Origin: Euryodendron excelsum
Taxonomy: Eukaryota > Streptophyta > Magnoliopsida > Ericales > Pentaphylacaceae
DNA length: 64,000 nucleotides
Assembly: GCA_033060915.1 (NCBI GenBank)
Contig: CM065377.1
Span: 35,935,183 to 35,999,182 of the forward strand
Direction: 5' to 3'
Positions 54,664 to 64,000 of the stretch are shown here, piece by piece; position 1 is the stretch's first letter; each line of letters opens with the position of its first letter. The position numbers were made by a program, and so were the translations under genes. The notes below the pieces were generated by a model, which worked only from the letters and a program-made list of their open reading frames with translations, had not been told where the DNA came from and ran no database searches.

Positions 54664-55689
54664 TGTAAGCACCCCATTTTTGTCCACTCGACAATCTCTG
54701 GTCCGTCCAAATGTAGTTTCAAACGTCACAACACATTTGAGCCCAGAACGACTCTTTCAAACTCCAATCTAGTCAACTGGTCACTTTCCAAGCCCGTAAG
54801 ACTCAATTGAAGCTGACAAGATCATATTACCCTTAAGCATTCCAGGCAGCTTTCTAAGACCGGGTGGTCTCAAGAACCAACGCCATCCAAGTGGTTTCCT
54901 GGGACCAAGCGATCCCGGGAACCAATGCCATCCAGGTAGCACCCCGTGATCGAGCGATCTCGGGGACCAACACCTTATCAAATTCTAGACGGTTCACTTC
55001 TGGCGCCTACTAGCCCACCAATATAGAATGTCTGTCATTTGGTAGTTCTTTGAGACCAAGCATTCTCGAGGACCAACACCACCTCACAGGCATCTTTTTT
55101 AGACCAGGCATTCTCAAAAACCAACACTACCCTCCAGATAGCTCTCTGAGACCAGGCGGTCTCAAAAACTAACACCTTACAGGTAGCTTTCCAAGATCGG
55201 GCAGTCTAGCAAACCAACACCTAGGTCAACACCGACGCCTGCTAGCCTAACTCAGTAAAAAATAACCAAACCTACCCCTTAGGCCTTCGAGCATGTCTTT
55301 GAGAAAGTTTAAAATCCCTTAAGATGGTAAGTTCACCTTTCCAAAATGTCCCTAGATGGTTAGGCGTACTCAATATGCAATCTTGTCCAATCCCAGTCCC
55401 ATTTCGATCAAAATATCCGTTTTGCCCCTGAACGCCCTAGCAGAGTACAAATCCCACCAAACAGTGAAAACGTCCTCCAGGATCGCCCCTGAATAGTCTG
55501 GCATGCTTAATATGCCACTCCAACCCATTCTGACCTTTTGCAACCAATCCTAGTCAAAATGACCGTTTTACCCCTAGCGGCCCGAATGCGCTTTGAAACT
55601 ACACTTGCCCTAGGTATTGAATGGTGGGTCTCATCATACACCCTTGTTTAACCCAAGGTGAGCCCCATGACTCTAAACATTCCCGAATC

Positions 55690-56400
55690 AATGAAAGTCC
55701 CTTGGAGCGTATCACAGACTCTCCGCTAGGGTTGTCTTCTCTCCTAATTCCCTAATTATATTGCATCATCAAACAACTTGAGAAATGCGTAAACCAGGGA
55801 ATTCCCAAAAGCTTGACCATAGGCCTTTCCATCGATACAACTCAATTGAATAGATCACTTCCCGAAGCTCCTAATTGCATGGCTCGAAGACTGCCACTTT
55901 CAGTAACCCCTGGAGCGTCTCGTAGACGCTCCCCCAATGTTGTCTTTTTCTCTGATTCCCTAATTATAACACACCGTCAAATGACTTCAGAAATGCATAA
56001 ATTAGGAAATTCCTGGAAGTATTTCTAGAGCACTTTCCATTGGTATGGTGCGATCGAAGAGATCACTTCCCGGAGGCCCCGATCATGTGGCCCAAAAATG
56101 ACTACTTTTCAACATTCGCAGAGCGTATCACAAATGCTTCATAAAAATGTGATTTCATGCGCACTTCCCAAGATGATATCTCACTCTTCCAAACACCTTT
56201 AAAGCTTCCCAAAAATTCAAAGTTCTTGAAATAGGAGAACATCGTGGATGCAATCGATTTCCCTGATATAATTGTCGAGGAAAAGTTTAAACGAACATTC
56301 CTGGTGGCTGAGCGTATGCTACATGCACTTAGATTTTGATCAGATCGATCAAAATTTTCTTAGCCCTTAAGATTCAGTCAGTACAGAGTGTGTCACATGC
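55690..56400 (+). repeat. A3 U3 hairpin modules around GGAGCGT
   Basis: The best copy is GGAGCGTCT-CGT-AGACGCTCC (55912-55932, 9-bp arms). Decayed relatives lie at about 55692 (GGAGCGTATCACAGACTCTCC), 56116 and 56380, and at about 910 in the other A3 LTR. Confidence 0.65.
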
Positions 56401-56439
56401 CATTCTGCTAATAAAATAGTATTGGCGCATGTAACATAT

Positions 56440-56510
56440 GCGCTAGGGTAATTTTTGCCCAGGCACATGTGCTACATGCGCTAGGCCTATCCAGGATTGC
56501 CTATAAATAC
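56440..56510 (+). promoter_or_regulatory. A3 LTR core promoter: palindrome and TATA box
   Basis: GCACATGTGC (about 56462) with flanking GCGCTAGG copies lies upstream of TATAAATAC (56502-56510). Confidence 0.65.
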
Positions 56511-57001
56511 AAACCTCCCACTTTGCATATTCCAAGATCAAAATTGCCAGCGAAGCTCTATAGAAATCTCTTCTAAACCTCGAATTCCTATATACATCTC
56601 ACAATTCAAGCACTTACGTTACATTCCACCTCCCTCTAGCTCATACACTACACCTATATAGCCTTCAATGCCATAGAAAATGTCATTCTAGTCCCTTTAA
56701 GGCTCTCCAATGCTATTCAAGCTCAAGTCAAAGCATCCATGGAAGTTTGAAAGTATTTGAAGGCAAAAGGTAGTAGTCTTTTTATGTTTTTTTACAATCC
56801 CCATGTAAGCACCCCATTTTTGACCGCTCGGCAGCCTACGCTCCGTCCAGACTTGTACTCAAATCAATATGAACGTATTCCAATCAAAACAACTCTCTAA
56901 GTCCAAATCCCGTATGTCCATCACTTCACGGGCCCACCAGGCCCAAATAAAGGCAAAATGACCAAAATGCCCTTAGGGGCATTGTCCTTTCCAATTCCAA
57001 T

Positions 57002-57460
57002 CCCTCTCTCGAGATAGTTTATTCCTCGAGACGGTAAATCTATTCCAAACCAGGCACGTCTTTCTGAAGGCAGTAAATCCCCTTTTCTATTCCAAATTAG
57101 GCACGTCTTTTCGAAGACGGTAAGTCCCTTTTTCAATTCCAATCCCTCTCTTGAGACAGTTTATTCATTGAGACGGTAAATCTATTCCAAATCAGGCACG
57201 TCTTTCCGAAGATGATAAGACCTCTTTCCAATTCCAATCCCTCTCTCGAGACAGTTTATTCCTCAATACGGTAAATCTATTCCAAATCAGGTACGTCTTT
57301 TCAAAGATGATAAGACCCCTTTCCAATTCCAATCCCTCTCTTAAGACAATTTATTCCTTGAAATGGTAAATCTACTCCAATCAGGCGCGTCTTTCCGAAG
57401 ACGATAAGACCCCTTTCCAATTCCAATCCCTCTCTCGAGACAGTTTATTCCTCGAGACGG
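57002..57460 (+). repeat. Higher-order tandem of CTCGAG and CACGTC modules, about 95-bp period
   Basis: CCCTCTCTCGAGACAGTTT-like modules at about 57002, 57138, 57237, 57332 and 57427, alternating with CACGTCTTTCCGAAGAC-like stem-loops. The short units seen in the copy at 10320 are here combined into a longer unit. Confidence 0.8.
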
Positions 57461-59012
57461 TCCAACTCATTTTTCAAAGAAAATCTCTTCGAAATGGTAA
57501 GTCCTTTTAAACTTGTTGATTGGGACGAGACCCCAAGTCCCCTAGATTGTAGGACGGTCCATCTTTGGCACCTGCTAGCTCGCCAATGCAGAAATGTCAG
57601 TTTAGGCACGCCTCTCGAGAAAGTTGATTCTCAGGTGCTAAGTCCCTTTAGCAACTTCCCGAGATCAGGCAGTCTCGGGAATGATCGCGAACCGTCATAC
57701 TAGCGGAAATACTCGCAAACATTGCAACCGTCAGAGTAGCAGAAATACTCACAAGCAGGTCGATAGAGGGAATTGCCAACAAACCCCTGTATCACACGAC
57801 CGCCTTCAGAGTGGTGGAAACACTCAAAACCCAGGTCAACACCGGTGCCTGCTAGCCCACTTTGGTGAACAATGACCAAACTGCCCCTTGGGCCTTTTTC
57901 AACACGTTTCTCGAGACCACACCTGAGTCTTCAAAACAGTGACTCCGACCGCCTAAGATTTTCTAAAAAGAAATATGGTATTATTAGATGCCTTCTAGTC
58001 AGTTTCGGGCCAATTCCGAGACTTTCCGGTCAAGATGACCATTTTTCCCCTAGGCATTCGAACGCCCGGGGAACCACACCGGATCTGGGTATCAAACCGG
58101 TAACCTTACGAGAATACTTCTTATAGTATTTTCAACTTCCCTTCATCCTTTCCGGATCATTCCGAGTCAGTTCCGGCAAACCCGGTACAAAATGACCGTT
58201 TTGCCCCTGGTGGGCCTGTTTTCTTTTCCAACCACACCGACTTTGGGTATCAAACCGGTAACTTCCTGAGAATGCTTTTTATAGTATTCTCAACCTTTCT
58301 TTGTCCTTTCAGATTATTCTGAGTCAGTTCCGGTAAACTCGGTGCGAAATGACCGTTTTGCCCCTAGTGGGCCGGTCACCTTTTTTGACCACACTAGCTC
58401 TGGGAATCAAACCGACAACCTTTGGGAACATTCTAAATAATTTTTTCAAATCTCGAGTCCTCTTCCGGGACAGTTCCAGTCTGTCCTGATAGCTTTCTAG
58501 CCCGATTGACCGTTTTCCCCTAAAGGCCCGGTCAACATTTTCGACACATTCTATCCTCACGTTTCAAGTCAAATACCTCCGGGACACTATTCTAGGTGTT
58601 CTTGCTCTTTTCTGGTCTTTCGGGTCATTCCTGGCGTCTTCAAATCGTTCCCGGACTTTCCGGAGTCACTTCTAGTGAAGCTAAGCTAAAAATTGCATGG
58701 TAGTCACTAGTACAGGCGCCCAAATCTAGTCAAAGATACGTTGCTTGCCGACTTACAAACTTTCCTAACTTGCTGGTTGCACTAGTAGTGGTGCCAAGCC
58801 AAAAAATGGCCTAACGCCATTCCTAGTGGCGCCAAGAGGAATTTTCCCCTAGCGCTACTACAACAAGCGCCATGTCTATCCTACCTCTATAAATACAAAG
58901 CCTCTTCCAGCGTGAAAGAGGTCCGCAAACTCAGTCTAAAAATCTTAAAATTTGATATACAGAGCTCGAACACTTCAAAAACCCTAGCTTCCTTAGGTTT
59001 TCCATACCCTAG

Positions 59013-59571
59013 TGATGCGGATCGCATTGCCGAAGATTATTTGGAAACGCGGCGACGGCGATATACCCGGACCGGTGGTCGGTAAACTTCAATCAACCAT
59101 AACTTTTGACTCGTAACTTCGTTTCGCCATTATAATATGTCTTTGAAAAGATATCAATGAGCCGGAGAAAGGGGAAAATGATGGAATGATTTTCTAGCCT
59201 AGGAAATTGTGAAAAAATACTTCTAAATACTGTTTTGGGACTATTTTGTGTTTTGGGCTTATTTTTGTGGGCTTTTTATCAGTTTTCCTTTTAACCCGGT
59301 TTTGTCTCGGGTCTAGGGTTTTGTGCCGCCTATTTATGTTCTTGTTTAAGACATTTTTAGCAGCTTTTGATGAATAATAAACTTGTGTGCGATTTTTTTT
59401 GCACTTTTCCAACCATTTGGTATTTTCTACGAAAATCAATGAGTGTTTGATGCCCTCGAACCTAGCATTCGTGGTGAATCAATAGGTTGCAAGACGGCTC
59501 TGAATTCGGTATTCGTGGTGAATCAATGGATTAGAGTTTATTTTCTTGTTCTCTTAATATCCGCTGCATCA
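59013..59571 (+). mobile_element. Family E solo LTR, 559 bp
   Basis: Starts TGATGCGGATCGC, ends ATCCGCTGCATCA, flanked by CCTAG (59008-59012 and 59572-59576). The uninterrupted CCCTAGCCACTATACAC in the A1 copy at about 43817 shows the empty site. It contains an AATAATAAA polyadenylation-like site (59370-59390) and a direct repeat ATTCGTGGTGAATCAAT (59468 and 59509). Size and ends suit a Ty3/gypsy chromovirus LTR. It is the innermost layer of its nest. Confidence 0.85.
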
Positions 59572-62216
59572 CCTAGCCACCATACAAAAACCCTAGCCTC
59601 ATATACACTCATACACACCCTCACACACTTATACATTAGCCTCCAACCCTCCTTTGAAGACTTGAAGAGCTGCAAACCGAAGCCTTGAAGATTAAAGATG
59701 AGCCCTTGAAGATCAAGACTGAAGTGAAGTGAAGACTGAAAAAAGTAAGGCACGTAAAGCAAAGTGAAATAAATAAGACACAATGTAGGCTTTTTATTTA
59801 AATTTCCGCACTTCCCCCTTCTTTCTTCTCTCTCCTAACCCACTTGGGTTTTCTCTATTTTAATCCCCCATCTCTTTCCCCCCTCCCCCTTCTTTCTTCG
59901 CATGCTTGAAACAAGGGGACTTCTGGTCCATGTGTAGGATTAGACTATTGGAGGGTCATCGTATCGGGGGCTTTTCTTTAGGCTAACCGGAGACCACGTG
60001 GGTTGGGCCCCCTTGATTATGTAGTGAAGCCTTAACCTTGTATGTTGACGACCCCAAACTTGCATTGTGCATATCATGATCTTGCATCTTCCAAAAATCG
60101 TTTTCAAACTCGTTTTCAAAATTTGCATTAAAACTTGTTTTCAAAATTGCATCAAAATCTTCTTTTACAAAACTTGTTTTCAAAACCACAATCCTAGGGT
60201 GACTCTAGCCTTTCCACGGCTAGGGTTGCTTTAGGAAACTGTTACATTTAAAGTGACTTTTATGGTCCATATTTTCAAATCTTGTTGTTTTCAAAACCTC
60301 TTTCTTAAAGTGGTTCTAGCCTTCTTATGGTTAGAATCACTTTAAGAAAGTGAGATGTTTTTATACCTTCTAAAAACTCTCTATTCAAAAGTCTCTTTTC
60401 CTAAAAGTCTTTTTTCCCATACTTTCCTAAAACTCTCCTTCCCAAAGTTGTTTTCAAAAACTCCCTCCAAAAATTTATTTTTTAAAACTTTCTTTTTCAA
60501 CTCCTTTCCAAAATCCTCTCCCCAAAATCCACTTTCTAAAAACGCTCCCTAAAAATCTTTCCAAAAACTCTCTCCAACAATCTTCTACCAAAAATCTTTC
60601 TAAAAACTCTCTTCCCAAAATATTCCTTCTAGAAACTCCACTCTAGGATTTTCCTTCTAAAAACTTGTTTCCAAAAACACACTTTCTAAAAACTCCTCTC
60701 TAGGATTTTACTTTTAAAAACTTGTTTCCGAAAACACACTTTCCAAAAACTCCTCTCTAGGATTTTCCTTTTAAAAACTTGTTTCCAAAAACACACTTTC
60801 CAAAATCTCCTCTCTAGGATTTTCCTTCCAAAATCTTCGTTTCCAAAAACACACTTCCCAAAAATCCCTGTTCTTGATGCCCAAGTCAAGCCTTAGAGCT
60901 AACAATTAGGAAACCCTAATTTTCTTTCAAAAAACATGATTTTTAAACTTGCCTCAAAACTTAGGTTTCCAAAACCTCTTGTTTTTTTTACATCAAAACT
61001 ATATATATTTCCAAAACGTCTTATTTTCTACGTCAAAACTATACGCTTCCAAATCTAGGGTTTCTAAAGCCTCCTCTTCCAAATCCTTGTCAAATCAAAT
61101 CTTCCCTTTAGGAAACCAAACCTAATCCTCCCTTTAGGAAAATAGATCCAATCCTCCACTTTTGGAAACAAAATCAAACATTCTCTTTTAAAGACAAAAT
61201 CCAATATCTTGTTTTAGGGAATAGGAATCTCAATTCTTCAAAGTCTAAACCTTTCCTAACTCAACTCCTTCCTAACCTCCTACTTTCCTAAATCTTAAGT
61301 TTCCAAAACTTGAACATAAAAATCTTTCCTAAATTCTAAAATTCAATTTTCAAATCTTTCCTAATTCAACCCTTTTCTAATTCTATCTCTTTCCAAATCT
61401 TAACTTTTCAAATCTAAGTTTTCAAATCTTTCCTAAACCCAACCTTTCCTAATCTCAAGGTTTTCTAAAACTCTAAACTTTCTTAAAACTTTAAATCTTT
61501 CCAAAACTCTAAACTTTCTTAAATTTTAATCTTTCTAAAATTTTGAACTTCCTAAATTTCAAACCTTTTCAAATCCAAAGCTTTCTAAATTCTAAACTTT
61601 CTTAAAACTTCAAAATCTTTCCAAATCTAAAACTTTCTAAACTCAAAACTTTCTTATTTTCAAAACTTCCCTATTTTCAAAAATCTTTCCTCTTTCAAAA
61701 CCTTTCTTAAAATGAAAACTTTCTTCACTTGAAACTTTCCAAATTCTAAACCTTTCTTAAACTAAACTTTTCCCAATTCTAAACATTTCTAAATTCAACA
61801 CTTTCCTAAGTTAAAACTTTCCTAAATTGAAGCTTTCTTAAGTTCAAAACTTTCTTAACATGAGACTTTTTTAATTCAAAACTTTCTTAAGTTGAAACTT
61901 TCCTAATTTGAACTTTTCCTAATTCAAAATTTTCCTAATTCCAAAACTTTTCTAAAATGACATTCTCCTATTTTGAAACTTTCCTAATCCGAATCTTTCC
62001 TAAATTCCAAGCTTTCCTAATCTTCCAAGTCCAATTCTTCTCTAAAATCTTTCCAAGTCAAATCCAAATTTTCTCTTCTAAGTCCTTAAGTCTAGGTTTC
62101 CTAAAACCAAGTTTTCCAAAGTCAAGTCTTTCCAAATCTTCCAATCAAAGTTCAATCTCTCAATCTTCTAATCCAATTTCCAATTCAATCTCTTTCTTCC
62201 AATCAACTCTTATATT

Positions 62217-62298
62217 CTCAATGGAACTCTTGTCCGAACTACGACTGACCTGATTCCTCCAAAAGGATACGTAGGCAACCCTCATGGGTGCTGTCACA
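62217..62298 (+). repeat. Conserved block near the 3' end of A1 LTR (copy 3)
   Basis: CTCTTGTCCGAACTACGACT, GACCTGATTCC and GGATACGTAGGCAACCC; same order and spacing as the other copies. Confidence 0.78.
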
Positions 62299-64000
62299 AC
62301 ATTTTTTAAATCTCAAATTCCATAACATGTTTCAAATTTCTATTTCTATAACTTCTTTCCAATCTCCAATCCCACAACATTTTTCAAGTTTCGAATTCCA
62401 TAACTCTTTTAAAATCTCTTTTCAATTCCAATTTCAAATCTCTTCTAAAATCAAATCAAATTCTTCTTTTCAAATCTATTTCTAAATCAACTCTCTTCTA
62501 ATGCCCTTGCATATCATGCATCGTGTTAGTTTCTTTTCAAACATTCTTTTTCAAAGTGGATAGGATTGAACAATAGTTAGTTAAAAACTCTCATAGGTGA
62601 ATCTAGGGTAGATTGACATGTAGGTACCGAAAGGGCGGGGTAGAGTGATGGCTTAGTGCATCTTCCCTACACATAACCAACCTCCGAACCTAGATCACTG
62701 TTTCGAAAGACCAAAAACAGAGTTATTTTCAAAAAAGGGCAAAATGTTTTCCAAAGATTGCCAAACAACCTATTTTTCTTAAAAACCCTCTTTTAAGGAG
62801 ATATTTTCGAAATCTTTTTCCAAAAACCCTAAGTGTAGTATTCAGATTATTCTTAGTTTTTAGGTGACCTAACTCACCTTAATCAAGTTAGGTAGTGACT
62901 CCAAATCTTTTCTAAAGCCCTTTATTCAAATCAATTCTCAATTCAAACCTAGTCGCACTCATTCTTCTAGGAGGGTGAGTTCTAACGAGAGAGTACAACA
63001 TTTTTCCCACTTGTGTTTTTATTCCTCGAGTGCGAAAAATCTGGGCCCGACACCCCACTCCTCTCTTCTCCTTCCTAGCCTACTTAAGTTATTCTCTATT
63101 TTAACCCCCACCTTCTATCCCCCTTTCTTGCATGCTTGAAATAAGGAAGTTTTTAGTTCATGCCTAGAGAAAAGTTTGTAAGAGCCACTATATAGGGAGC
63201 CTCTCATAAACCTACTTTAAGATGGTATGGTCTTGGAGCACCTTGCAATTTGGTGAAGCCTCTAGCCTTGTATGATTCCATGACCCCTTTGCATATAGTT
63301 ATCTTGTTCATGTTTGGCATGCTTGGCTTTGTTTTCATGTTCACAACCATTTTTCCAAAACTCAGACTATCTCTTTTCTATATCATTTACAGAGCTCCAT
63401 ATTCAAATGATTCCCTAAAAATGATTCTAGAGTTGGTTTCTTGAAGCCTAGGTCAAACCCTTAATTTTCACACCTTAGAAAATCCTCTTTAAGTCTCTTG
63501 ACTTTATTTTGCAACTCTACATTTCATTACTTTTCAAAGTTGCACTAAAACGGCCTTCAAACCCTCTTTTTCTATGTTGATTTTTAAGGATTTTACTCAC
63601 TTGAACTTTGTGGTTGAAACGGTCTCTTGGAACCCTCTTTTGAGTGGTCTTTCCATCATCTTCACCATAAGAACCATAGTTCATTAGGGTTGGTTCTATT
63701 CACCTCAAAATAGTTTTCAAAACAATCCCCTTGAAAAAGGATTCTCAAAATTTCATTCTCTTTAATTTGCACAAAAATGATCTCTCTAAACTACCAATTC
63801 CATCTTGATTTTCTAAAAGTTTTGATCTCTTGAATATTGTGGTTAGAATGGTTCCATGGAGCCATCGTAGGAATGATTTGTTTTAAGTCAACCATATGAA
63901 CCCTTATTCATTAGAAGAGTTTTCAAAATCTTAAAGTTGGTTTTCCAAAACCTTCCTTTCCAAAATCAATTTTCAAAGGATCATGCTCTTTAATTTTTGA

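Larger units (their letters stand above)
56805..63052 (+). mobile_element. Family A1 solo LTR, 6248 bp including nested E
   Basis: Starts TGTAAGCACCCC, ends GGGCCCGACA, flanked by CCCCA (56800-56804 and 63053-63057). About 5.7 kb without the nested element E. Parts: tandem CTCGAG/CACGTC modules (57002-57460), three 157-bp units (58083-58540), promoter hairpin (about 58808) with TATAAATAC (58888-58896), pyrimidine-rich tract (60370-62200), conserved block (62217-62298) and second block (62605-62700). No internal region. Confidence 0.93.
54664..64000 (+). mobile_element. Family A3 LTR (54664-56804 and 63058-64000), with nested A1 LTR, runs off right edge
   Basis: Starts TGTAAGCACCCC after GTACC (54659-54663). 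The U3 has its own modules (GACCAGGCATTCTC, CAGGTAGCTTTC) and a series of hairpins around GAGCGTATCACAGA. After the nested A1 LTR it resumes with CTCCTCTCTTCTCC and then matches 1260-1960 of the other A3 LTR. No coding region was seen. Confidence 0.78.

Noticed and set aside
57872..58560. Recurring ORFs with RPTRGKTVI-like words (also 42818-43498).
   Set aside because: They are antisense or sense translations of the 157-bp U3 repeat, open by chance because the period is not a multiple of three only in some copies; no start or motif is shared by all LTRs.

Overview
The window is plant nuclear DNA, most likely from a seed plant with a large genome. It consists of LTR retrotransposons inserted into one another. 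I see no host gene, rRNA, tRNA or CRISPR array. Almost every base can be placed in one of six repeat families. I name them A (subfamilies A1, A2, A3), B, C, D, E and an Athila-like element. Most insertions were delimited by reading 5-bp target-site duplications (TSDs), so the order of events can be recovered.

Layout. 1-543 is the start of a minus-strand A1 LTR running off the left edge. 544-3946 is part of an older A3 LTR. At 3947 an A2 element begins; it has giant LTRs and looks Tat/Ogre-like. Its 5' LTR is split into 3947-3977, 25084-29098 and 48058-48112. A primer-binding site, a decayed gag, a long non-coding stretch and a decayed antisense extra ORF follow (48113-53815), then the 3' LTR starts (53816-54663). 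The first gap in the 5' LTR holds a family B tandem, LTR-internal-LTR-internal-LTR (3978-25078). Its second LTR carries an A1 solo LTR (10124-15032, TSD GTTAC). Its third LTR carries a minus-strand family C solo LTR (20081-23649, TSD CCCAG). The second gap holds a minus-strand family D solo LTR (29099-48052). Inside D lie an Athila-like Ty3/gypsy element (30536-40470, TSD CTGGG) and an A1 solo LTR of 5.9 kb (41271-47178, TSD TGACT). The A2 3' LTR is cut by another A3 LTR (54664 onward), that by an A1 solo LTR (56805-63052, TSD CCCCA), and that by a 559-bp solo LTR E (59013-59571, TSD CCTAG).

Coding content. The only near-intact coding region is the Athila-like gag-protease-RT-RNase H ORF (34351-38292, minus). 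Its integrase continues in the same frame to 33166 but is cut by two stop codons. The other coding traces are remnants: a gag start plus protease/RT scraps in the two B internal regions, a gag remnant in A2, and the A2 antisense ORF.

Most notable observation. The two 1.54-kb terminal repeats of the Athila-like element face each other as inverted repeats instead of being direct LTRs, yet the unit has a matching 5-bp TSD, a tRNA-Asp-type primer-binding site and polypurine tracts in the expected places. Second, the U3 regions of the giant A-family LTRs are built from amplified stem-loop modules. In at least one module type the stem bases change in compensating pairs between copies.
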